Assembly (NCBI GenBank): GCA_029204225.1
Contig: CM055107.1
Span: 7,474,873-7,538,872 of the forward strand
DNA from: Diphasiastrum complanatum
Taxonomy: Eukaryota; Streptophyta; Lycopodiopsida; Lycopodiales; Lycopodiaceae
Direction: 5' to 3'
Length of the DNA stretch: 64,000 nucleotides
Position numbers and translations under genes: made by a program. Every line of letters begins with the position of its first letter. Positions within the stretch are counted from its first letter, which is position 1. Shown piece by piece: positions 33,772 to 42,863 of the stretch. The notes under the pieces were generated by a model that saw only the letters and a list, made by a program, of their open reading frames with translations, did no database searches and was not told where the DNA came from.

Positions 33772-34998
33772 TGTTGGAAATTAAGCTCGTAGTTTCTTTC
33801 TTGAACTCAAACGGCCGAACTATTTGAAGAACGATTGCATCGGACTTCCGGCTTGGGCTTCAAACTGATCTTCATCCATGGATCAAAGCATAAAAGGTAA
33901 CCAATCCTATTCTTTTCTCGTTCAAATGTCAAGTTTAAGTTATTTGAAGATCGACCTGGCCATCTTCAACGTCTTCAACAAAATCAGTCTTTTCTACACA
34001 GTTTGCAGAAATGAACTGTTTCTGCACAGCCTGCAGAAATACACAAAAATTGCCCACGGAAAACCATAAACAACCGCAAGTCCTGTAAACGGTTTCAACA
34101 AAGGCACCGAAGGCAACTGCAAGCCACCGCAAGGAACCGCCAAGGCAATGGCTACGATTTATCGCAAGGCACCGCAGGAGTAAACTTGCAGTCACTTTAC
34201 GAAGACCAAAACCGAAGGGAACCGCAAGCTACGTCTTGCGACAAACATTGCGACTGTTAAAAACTGCCAAGCCAACATTGTGGTTCACCCACGGCTTCTA
34301 TGACGGCACAACTTCACGCTCTCGAAGCGAAGCTTAAACCTGACTGATATACGATCTGTATAGATGTCGTTGTACATTATTTCATGACCAAGTACACAGT
34401 TCAATCCTCGACATGTTAGACAGGGAACTCAGGACCTCTGTTCGAAGTCCAGCTCAAAAAAGGGCTTTAGAGGCAATTGGCAGGTCGAGACTTGGAACTG
34501 GTCGGACTGTTGCTTAGTTTCGACATTGTCCGTTCAGAAGCACCCTTCGTTTAGAAGATAACACGGTTAGGGCATGGGAATTGGACTAGTTTTGTGTTTT
34601 TCATCCAACGTTCAACTAGTCTTGTAATTATAGATTAGTTAAAACGTTTCTTGTAACAAGCAAGAACGATGTGTATAAATACATCTCCAGCTCTCATTTA
34701 GAAATAAGCGAGAAGAGCGAAAGATCTGTAATCAATTTCTTGCTCTTGCTTCACTACAAGCATTGAATGTAATATACAAACAAAACTTATTTATCATCTT
34801 TGTTTTATGTGGATGTCTGTGTGTTGTGATTTCATTACATCAATCTATTTGCTTGTTTAGCTCGTTCACTCAATCTGACAGATCACGGACGTCTCTGACT
34901 CCTCAGCATCTGTTCAGACGATGATTGTCTCTGACACCTGAGGAACAAGCCCAATCGTTCTACATCATTATTCCATGTTAAACCTTCCGATTCTAACA
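33772..34998 (+). mobile_element. Solo LTR, Ty1/copia type
   Basis: It begins TGTTGGAAATTAAGC and ends CCGATTCTAACA, with TG..CA termini. A TATA-like GTATAAATACATC lies near 34672 and a transcribed-like end follows. The U3 part (34060-34240) repeats an ACCGCAAG motif at least four times. No internal coding region is attached. Blocks ACGGACGTCT and CAGACGATG are shared with the LTR of remnant E, so it is the same family. No target-site duplication was seen at the ends. Confidence 0.6.
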
Positions 34999-35009
34999 TA
35001 CCGATATTA

Positions 35010-35421
35010 TCTCCTATTAGAAAGTGTCAAGGCTATAGCCCTTGCACAACACTCTAGGATTACAAAGGGACAGGTAGCTCAGTGGTAGAGCACCCCACCA
35101 GAATGGGGGAGATCCTAGGATCAGGTCCTAGGCTCAATCCAGCCACACACACCAAGTGTAAAAACTTTTCACCAGTGGTATCAGAGCCATGGTTGTGGGT
35201 GTGGTCTAGGCGATCGGTGGCTAAAAAAGGCTAGGCCTTGAGGGGGAGTGTTAGAAAGTGTCAAGGATATAGCCCTTGCACAACACTCTAGGAACACAAA
35301 AGGATGGATAGCTCAGTAGTAGAGCACCCCACCGGAATGGGGGAGGTCCTAGGTTCGATCCCTAGCCCACAATCCCTAGCCCGACCACATACACCAAGTT
35401 GTAAAAACTTTTCACATCTCC
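35010..35421 (+). mobile_element. TRIM element with tRNA-like LTRs and TCTCC target-site duplication
   Basis: LTR 1 is 35015-35173 and LTR 2 is 35249-35416. The internal region is only about 75 bp: a tRNA-iMet primer site TGGTATCAGAGCC (35176-35188) and a polypurine tract GAGGGGGAG just before LTR 2. The direct 5-bp target duplication TCTCC lies at 35010-35014 and 35417-35421. There is no coding capacity, so it is a terminal-repeat retrotransposon in miniature. Each LTR contains a tRNA-like block with box A (TAGCTCAGTGGTAGAGC) and box B (GGTTCGATCCC in LTR 2). The LTR matches that of copia element D at 11.4-11.5 kb. All ends are recognisable, so it looks structurally whole. Confidence 0.8.
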
Positions 35422-35823
35422 AACACTCTTCGATGGATGTGATCAATCTAGCTCAGTGGTAGAGCACCCCACCAGAATGGGGGAGATCCTAGGTTCAGGT
35501 CCTAGGCTCAATCCAACCACACACATCAAGTGTAAAAACTTTTCACCAGTGGTATCAGAGCCATGGTTGTGGGTGTGGTCTAGGCGATCGGTGGCTAAAA
35601 AAGGCTATGCCTTGAGGGGGAGTGTTAGAAAGTGTCAAGGATATAGCCCTTGCACAACACTCTAGGAACACAAAAGGATGGATAGCTCAGTGGTAGAGCA
35701 CCCCACCGGAATGGGGGAGGTCCTAGGTTCGATCCCTAGCCCACAATCCCTAGCCCGACCACATACACCAAGTTGTAAAAACTTTTCACATCTCCAACAC
35801 TCTTCGGTGGATGTGATCAAACT
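35079..35823 (+). repeat. Tandem duplication of about 372 bp covering the TRIM and its flank
   Basis: The segment from TAGCTCAGTGGTAGAGC at 35079, through the internal region, LTR 2 and the flank ending GATGTGATCAA, is repeated starting at about 35451. The duplicated flank (CTCCAACACTCTTCG-TGGATG) includes target DNA, so the duplication happened after insertion. The result is four tRNA-like blocks at about 35077, 35305, 35450 and 35679. Confidence 0.8.
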
Positions 35824-36549
35824 AGCATCTGAACACGCATTTGTTTTTAACCGGTCCTACACATCGATTCGGGAGTTGTTCCACACTGTTCCTTCTTCCT
35901 CTCATTTCCGATCTTCCCAACATCGGTATTAGAGCAGTATGTTCTATCCTATCAATGTTCGGATTTCCATCAATTGGTATCGGAGCATTCCGTTCTATCC
36001 TACCAATGTTTGGATTTCCATCTCCTCACTTTTCCTTCCTTTGCCAATAAACTTAGCCCCACTTTAGACTTTGAAGGTCTTCTTGGAATTCTCGGCCTTT
36101 CACCTTTTCCTTGTACTTGGCTCAGCTCCTCTCCATCAATGAGTTGAATAAGGTGTTGATCCAAAGATGCTCCTTCAAGTTTGCAAGTCTTCCACTCATG
36201 AAAGATCATATTTTACCATTGACAACTTCTTTGGTGGAACAAAATGTAGACTCTACAATGTCTACTTAAAGAGCAAAAAACTACCATTATTTCTTTCATT
36301 CAAGTAGGATAATCTTTGGTCCTTACATTGAAATGATCATGCATAAAGCATGTGGACTCAAAGAATTTCAAGTACATTACATTATATAGTATTGACTTTC
36401 TTACACCATTTTTCAAACTATTACAAAAATAGTTATCCAATGAAATTGCTTAATCAACACCAAAACTTCAAGTCTTCTAACACTATCTATGAAAAATTCA
36501 AAGATAGTAGCTTCTCCATCGCTTCTCACTCTTGCAAAGTGCACACTTG
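35824..36549. other. LTR-end-like sequence with tandem primer-site-like motifs
   Basis: GGTATTAGAGCAGT (about 35923) and TTGGTATCGGAGCATT (about 35976) are each followed by GTTCTATCCTA-CAATGTT-GGATTTCCATC, giving a 44-bp imperfect tandem repeat. These resemble diverged tRNA-iMet primer sites after an LTR end (TTCCCAACA). The rest to 36549 shows no gene. Confidence 0.45.
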
Positions 36550-37395
36550 AGTGAAGAGTTGGCATGAACTTTTATGACTTGGCTTTTGTCCTTGAGGACC
36601 TTCTTGGAGCTCTCGGATTTTGAGGTTGATCATCAAGATCTTCATCTCTTTGATGCTCCTCCTCAATCCTAGCAATATCACACTTTGACAAGGTAGAAAA
36701 GGCAAAACAAAGAACCAAAGCAAGGATTCTAGGGAGGAGGATCAAGCAAAAAGCTCAAAGGCAAAGGGCAAGAGAGGTAAGTCCAAGCTAAAATGCTTCT
36801 TTTGTGGAAAGAAGGGGCATTTTGCATCCGAATGTTATAAGAGGCAACATGCACAAGAGGAGAGCAAACAAGGAAACCTTCCACACTGAAGAGGAGGAGG
36901 ACGAAGGAGACTCATCCTTGATGGCATCTACATCCTCACCAACAAATAAAAGCAATTCAAGAGAATCATGGTAGATTGATAGTGGGGCTAGCTCCCACAT
37001 GCCATACCAAAAGGACTATTTCTCAACTCTACTTTCTTTTAATGGTGCTAAAAAGTCCATATTTACATCAAGTGATCAAGAATGTAGAATAGATGGTGTT
37101 GGAACCATCCCTTTGTGTCTAGGATCTTCTAAAAGAATGGACCTAGACAATGTTCTTTATGTACCATCAATCACCAAAAATTTGGTAAGTGTTGGTCAAC
37201 TTATGGATAATGGTTTGGATATTCACTTCAAACATTGTGCTTGTTCCATTTTGAAGAGTGATAATTGCATAGCAAAGAGATTTAAACATGGAAGATTGTT
37301 TAAGTTGGATGCTAATGTTGATATTGAGAGTGTGAACATGGCAAAGGAGGAGATCACTCAAGTGCAAGACTCTACACTCCTCAGCCACAAGCACA
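36550..37395 (+). mobile_element. Ty1/copia fragment I: zinc knuckle and protease
   Basis: The plus strand encodes a canonical CCHC knuckle CFFCGKKGHFASEC (about 36800-36841), an acidic linker, then WWIDSGASSHM-YQKDYF (protease, about 36970) and NVLYVPSITKNLVSVGQL. It continues to GRLFKLDANV, the beginning of the GAG-pre-integrase domain. It is cut at about 37395, where antisense gag begins. Confidence 0.8.
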
Positions 37396-37900
37396 CTATG
37401 TAGCTTGTCAATAGAAGGTAGACTACCTTGAATGGAAAAAATTTGGACCAAGTTGAAGTACTCATCTCTAAGTCCATTTAGGATCACTTAAACAAGTTCA
37501 TTATCACGAATCTTATCTCCTATTGAAGCAAGTTCCTTGTAAAGAGATTTGATTCTTAGCAATATTCTTGTGAACTTTCATCACTTCTCCTCATGCTTTG
37601 CAAGACTTGGTTTTTTAGCATAAGCACTCATGAAGTTTTGTTGGATTCATATATAGCTTTTAAAGAATTTCAAGCTTCCTTGGCTAAAGTGCAAGTGGTA
37701 ACTTCCTTGACAAGATCATTACTAACGTTCATTTTCACACAATGTAGTGCTAGTATTGCGTCCACGTAGAGGTTCATCCTCTTCATCTAGGACAAGATCA
37801 TAGAGATCTTGGAGCACTAAGAGTGACTCAATCCTCACTTTCCATATTGAGTAGTTTGTAGAATTTAACCGCTCACTAGCTTCTAAGAGAATGCATTTTC
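37396..37900 (-). mobile_element. Ty1/copia gag fragment, antisense
   Basis: On the minus strand ILNGLRDEYFNLVQIFSIQG and LPSIDKLHSVLVAEE match the UBN2/gag region of copia elements. Farther right, the antisense frames contain further gag-like pieces up to about 37900. It adjoins plus-strand copia protease sequence of fragment I in tail-to-tail orientation, so a rearrangement or nested insertion lies at about 37395. Confidence 0.65.
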
Positions 37901-37904
37901 ACTT

Positions 37905-38320
37905 GCAACTCACTTGATATTCACTTAATTGATATTTTTTCTCACCCAGCTGATTGGGTTTTAGATTTATTTAGCGGCACTACGAGCAGACATGCTGTTG
38001 TAGTAGATTTAGATACTAATTTAGTTGATTTTATAAAAATGAGAATGAAATCTCTTTCAGTTTTGCCAGATGAATTATCTGAGGTGGGAAAGATTATAGA
38101 CAGCGAGGATAAAATAATTTCTTTGTCCAAGGAACCTTAGTCTCTTACTAGCAGAAAAGTAGGCGACACAAGAGAATGTGCTGATGTCTTGGTTCAAGAT
38201 TACAATATAGTAACTGTAGTCGAGGAAATTGAAGAAGAGGTGCCACTTGAAAGTACAGTGGCTACTCAAGAAAAAACAAAAGAAAAATATGTAAATGACC
38301 TCGATGATTTTTGGGAATAA
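37905..38320 (+). pseudogene. Relic 3' exon of class-beta DNA methyltransferase-like gene (locus 2)
   Basis: The plus strand reads IFSHPADWVLDLFSGT (about 37934-37981), then AVVVDLDTNLVDFIKMRM, then an acidic tail ending NDLDDFWE and TAA (38318-38320). 'xHPxDxVLDxFxGT' followed by a hydrophobic strand ending in Asp is the cofactor-binding motif I of N6/N4 DNA methyltransferases of the beta class, in which motif I follows the catalytic motif. The usual second Gly of FxGxG is not kept. One in-frame TAG lies at 38138-38140. The 5' part is missing where antisense copia gag ends. This matches the downstream part expected for the gene at 19.35-19.8 kb and parallels 43.06-43.19 kb. Confidence 0.45.
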
Positions 38321-39109
38321 AAAATTCTCTTTTGTTTTAAAGAATAATTGCGTTTATATTTTTTCATGTATTGTGTTTTGAATTCTTTTTAATTGATTTA
38401 ATATTCTTAAATATGTTTTTTAACGATTTAAAATTTAGAATTTGAAGTATTTTAAAAATTTTAACATTGATAATTATTACCAAAAATTAAAATTGTCGAA
38501 TTTACAATATTTTAATTTTAGATGTGTTTTTATAATATTTTTTGTAAAAAAAATATTGCTAGAAATTATAAGAAATGAAAAGAGTTTTTAGATTTTTTCC
38601 AGGGTGATTTAAATATTTTCACAAATCATTTAATCTCGATTATTGTAAAGTAATTTTATTTGCGTTTATTTAATGTTTAAATTTTTAATAAACTTACATG
38701 GGTGTAAGTAAAAATTTTCAAAAATATTGATTCAATTTTTTAACATAATTTAGAAAATATTTTTTTCGATACAAGAATTGTAATTTAGAAAACTTTTAAA
38801 ATTCCAAAAAAAAAAAAAACTATAACTTTTGTTTTAAGTAAGCAAAAAAGATTTTTTAGGTATTTTAGTGGTTGTGTATCTAATGATTTTATTTTAAATA
38901 GTATTATTATTCAATATAAGCTAATTTTAAGCTATTTACGAAAATCTATTGACCAAATTTTTGTAGCCTGAATTATTTTTTTTGCAAAATATAACATTTT
39001 CTTAACATTACAATATATTTATTTGAAGCATTTTAAATTTGAGTACTTTTAAAAAAAATTAAAAATTTATAAAAAAGAGGTCTTCAAGTCAATTCTCTTT
39101 TTTTTGGTC
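38321..39109. other. Extremely AT-rich stretch
   Basis: About 750 bp of mostly A and T with long homopolymer runs follows the methyltransferase-like relic. Part may be its old 3' UTR. No gene, terminal repeat or RNA was recognised. Confidence 0.5.
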
Positions 39110-39538
39110 ATCATGTTCTCTCTATTTAGATTATCATTCTATTTCTTTGTGTTCCCATTGGAAGGTGCATAGCTTGAGGGAAGGTGCTCGAGCCTCCTTT
39201 TGCCTCCTTTCATTAGCTTATTGTGGCATGTTTTTATTGGTTTATTTAGTTAGCCACACCTTATCTTTCAAACCCTCTGGGTGTTAATCTAGGTCTTAGT
39301 TTAGCAATCTTGCTAGCTGGGTTTGCCTTAGCAAGGATTTTTATTGTTGTTTCTAATTAGCTTTATTTCCGTTTCGGACACTAGTTGGGTAAGCCTTACT
39401 GCTCTCATCCCTGTTGATTCTTTTCGTATTTCCGTTGAAGCTTGTTGTAGAAACTTAAAAAGTGGACGAATCTCTACATCTCTATACTACACCCGTAAGT
39501 AGATCTAGCCACCGCACACACTAGAAATACTTCCAACA
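39110..39538 (+). repeat. LTR piece, inverted copy of 45651-46100
   Basis: From TTTGTGTTCCCATTGGAAGG to the end CTAGAAATACTTCCAACA, this matches the reverse complement of 45651-46100 (element C 3' LTR). It is in the opposite orientation, 6.1 kb away. Sequence order is maintained throughout with moderate divergence. Its end abuts another LTR at 39540. Confidence 0.75.
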
Positions 39539-39539
39539 C

Positions 39540-40215
39540 ACAGATCAGACGAAACAATAAGAGATTTATCAGTTACAAAAAATTACAGAGAAACATACAT
39601 TCTGACATGATATTGAACACAATAAGAAGATTGATTGATTCAGTAAGTAGCATGTACAAATCAAATGATGAGAGCACAAAACAATAACGGATGAAACCAC
39701 GTACTCTAGGCTATCTCCGAGTTACTGAAAAACTCTGTCTGATGCACTTTCGTTGATAAGCAATAAACACAAATAACAATATTCTAATAGAACTCTAAAA
39801 TAAAACTGAACTAGAGAGCTATAGAAGTCTTTGATAATCAAGTATTTATACTAAAGCAATTTAAGCCTATCCAGTACAACGGCTAATTAGGTCACAATCG
39901 CAATTGCCAGTTGGCTGTAATGCGTTGTCATCCATCTAGTTAGGACTTTTCAAAAATTTACTTGCAAAGTAGTTAGGGCAAGTCTTTAGGCAGAATAGTA
40001 ACTGTCATTTTTTGACATGTCCGACTCCTTCGACTTCCGTCATCTTCATTGATATGTCAGATGCTATCCGATATGTTGGAGCCACCTATTGAGTGATTCC
40101 TAAGTATTTCTGCAAAATGTGTAGAAACACAAATAAAACTACTGGATAAATGAATGGATGTAGATTAAGGATCAATTATTTGGATGAGTCACTCCGATAG
40201 TAGAATAATCCAACA
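39540..40215 (-). mobile_element. Solo LTR, same family as the 3' LTR of remnant F
   Basis: On the minus strand it starts TGTTGGATTATT (40215) and follows the order of the LTR at 16543 onward: a GCTTAT-ATAAATACTTGATTAT-type TATA region, GTTCTATTAGAATATTG, TATTGCTTATCAACGAAAGTGC, and CTTATTGTGTTCAATATCATGTCAGAAT-like end blocks. No internal sequence is attached on either side, so it is a solo LTR or a truncated copy. Confidence 0.7.
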
Positions 40216-40559
40216 CTTAGAGGGTCTATTTGTGTCCCTAGAGCACTTGACTTTGTGTCATAAAGTTTCAGATCATTCATACCTTATGTCAAACCCAAGT
40301 TTGATCTTGATTCTCTCAAAATTGTCAATAGATTGAAAAATTGTGACATAGTTTTGTTTCAAATCTCTTTTGATCCTTTACAACTCTTAGAATAAGAGTG
40401 ATTTAGGCCTTTTTTGAGTCTTAAGAAGTTTTTGGATCTAAGAAAGAGGATTCTTAACTCATCACTAAAAGTGCTTATTCATAGTGAAATGGGCAAGGTC
40501 AATTGAATTCGTTGAGTGTTGGTTTGGTGGTAGACTTTGATGCAAATTCTTATAAGATC
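40216..40559. other. Unassigned sequence between LTR and copia fragment
   Basis: No gene or terminal repeat is recognised. It may be eroded copia protease-region sequence continuing from the fragment to the right. Confidence 0.3.
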
Positions 40560-41119
40560 AAAAATATGGTAAGGCTATGGCTTTTGGAGTGAGGCATCGA
40601 AGACTTTTCAAGTTAAATGCAAGTGTTATGTCTTGTAATCTTGTGATTAGTGCCAAGGAAAAATTTTCACAAGTGGAGATTTGGCATAAAAGGCTTGGAC
40701 ATGTCAATTTCAAGTCATTGGAAACTATGGCAAGGTTGAGATAGCTCTTGGAATACCTAAAATCTTGGAAAAGGTGGATTTTGTATGCAGGTCTTGTGCT
40801 TAAGCTTTCTTTTTCAAAGTCTCTCACAAGGAAATCATCTCCTCTATAATTGATTCATTCTGATATACATTTTTCTAGCACACCTAGCATTGATGAAGCC
40901 ACTATGATGTGCATATTCCCCTCAGCAAAATGGAGTGGCCAAGAGGAGAAATAGGACATTATGTGAATGTGCTAAGTCTATGAGGTTGGATGCATGCTTG
41001 CCTAAAAGCTTTTGGGGCGAAGCTTTATTATGTACAAACTACTTGTGTAGTAGACTTGCTTCTGGTGTGCTATCAAATTTGAATATTTTTGTATGTCCAA
41101 AAATTCTTTTGTTGGTTAA
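40560..41119 (+). mobile_element. Ty1/copia fragment J: GAG-pre-integrase and integrase
   Basis: The plus strand carries the GAG-pre-integrase motif IWHKRLGHVNFKSLETMA (about 40678-40730), an integrase start (LIHSDIHF), and the integrase 3' block AKRRNRTLCECAKSMRLDA and SFWGEALLCTNYL (about 40935-41050). It is heavily decayed and internally shortened. It ends at about 41119, directly against the PPR pseudogene, into which it seems to have inserted. Confidence 0.75.
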
Positions 41120-41589
41120 GTGTATGTGATATTAGCTCAATTTCCTATATGTTAGTTGGCAGGACAATTGGGATACAGACTTAAGGAAAGAAATTATGTA
41201 GGTGTGAAAACATTACCTGGGTGAAGCTGGATTGAAGTTGACACTTTTGTTGTAGGCATCATCCAAAAGCTAGGAGATTGGACCGAATTGGATAGATTGT
41301 TGGGGTTCATAAGGTAGGGTGTAGGCATGGTTTGAAGACTGTGCTGCATGATATGGAGGATGAGGAGAAGCAAAATGCTTTGACTGAACATAGTGAGATG
41401 ATGGCCATTGCTTTGGGCTCATCAGCACGCCCCATGAAACACCTATCCACCTCAAGAAAAACTTTCAGGTGTGCTCTAACAATGGCACCAAGGTTATCTT
41501 TGAAATTCTCAGACGTGAAATCATTGCAGTGAATAGAATCACTTCCATATTTAAAGGATGGCTTGTGTTCATGTGGGGACTATTGGTGA
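41120..41589 (+). pseudogene. DYW-class pentatricopeptide repeat gene, C-terminal pseudogene
   Basis: The sequence preserves the C-terminal E, E+ and DYW region of a plant PPR RNA-editing factor in pieces: RLKERNYVGVKTLPG then SWIEVD (about 41180-41245), VLHDMEDEEKQ and LTEHSEMMAIALG (about 41340-41420), IHLKKNFQVCS (about 41440-41480), and the terminal KDGLCSCGDYW plus TGA (41552-41589). DYW proteins act in chloroplasts or mitochondria, where the DYW domain deaminates cytidine; its HSE signature is still present, but the CxxCH zinc ligands after the 'VC' are lost (CSNNG). Stops (for example TAG near 41156 and TGA near 41221) and several frameshifts break it, the last one just before KDGLCSCGDYW. 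The PPR repeats are missing because copia sequence abuts at 41119. Confidence 0.85.
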
Positions 41590-42863
41590 TGGGAAGTGGC
41601 GGCAAATGCACTAGCTTATTTGAAAAGGAAGAAGGCTCGGTTTTGTAGCTTTTTGGTAGCTTTGGTTGTCACATACCCAATTCATGTTGTCTTAGCCTGA
41701 TTAGATACAATTTGATGTCCCTTATCTTTTGTAATTTCTATGGTAGAAGAGAAATTTTATGGAATTAGAATAGCACTTCTCCATTGTCAAGGAACATCCA
41801 GTTTGAAGGTTTTTGGATGTTGTAGTGGGCTTTTTCATTGTATTGAAAATAATACATGTCATTGACCTCCATTTTCTACCCATTTTGAGGTATTTTGTTG
41901 ATGCTGCAGTGGACTAAGTAGATTACATGATGAATGAATTACAAGATTGATAGGTTTTATTTGTTAGAGACTATGCCAACAATTGGGGTGTTAGCTTTGA
42001 AAGCAGCCTATTTTGATATGAAAATTTATCTCAAAAATTAATTGGATTTTGAATCTTCCCTGTGTGCCTAATGATATCTACAAATTTGTTTCGTTTTTGG
42101 ACTCATCATACACATAAAAAGATATGTCACATGCCTAAAAATTGGACCATGCGTGGAAGATTTATCAAATCAAACATGTGCAACAAGAAATTGGAAATAA
42201 TGCTCATCATTTAGGAGAAAGAAGATTTAGAAGATATGTTGCTACCAAAGGGAAGATTTGAACAATGGGACTTACTGATTTGTCGTCATCTGAATTATTT
42301 TACACTTTGCATCTTCCTAGATCTATTCCCTTTGGCTTGCCTATTTTTTCGTAGCCACTTCATCTCACGCCATACTAATTCCATTGTTACTTGGTTACAT
42401 CATGAGGAAGTTGTAGATTTACCTAGCTTTCATACTCTCTTGCATCTACCATATAGGAAATTGAGCTAACATCACATACACTTGACCAAAAGATGGATGA
42501 GATTGGGCAATATGTCAACCAAATTTAGATATATAAAATATGATGTAAATCATCTGAAGTTAGTACGAAAAATTAACCAACAAATATAGTTCATGTGTCT
42601 CGTGTTTTCATGCCAAGAAATAATAATTCATGTTCATGCCATGCCATCTACTCCTCTTCTGATACAACCATTGCCTCATTATCGATATAAATGCATTTGT
42701 TGTAAGGCTTTTGCATTTGACCTATACCCTTGCCAACATTTTATATCTTGATCATTGACTTCGTCATGGACTCTGCATAACAAGGTAAGACACTAAATAA
42801 ATGTAAACCGTTTAGTAAACATGCCAAACAAAATAGCTACAAGACAATTATGATACATACTTA
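41590..42863. other. Intergenic stretch without recognised gene
   Basis: No conserved coding region or terminal repeat was identified. Several short plus-strand frames exist but show no known motif. Confidence 0.4.

Noticed and set aside
35077-35735. Four apparent tRNA genes
   Set aside because: Box A, box B and T-arm are present, but acceptor-stem pairing and a regular 7-base anticodon loop are missing, and each lies inside a TRIM LTR. They are tRNA-derived parts of the element, not host tRNAs.
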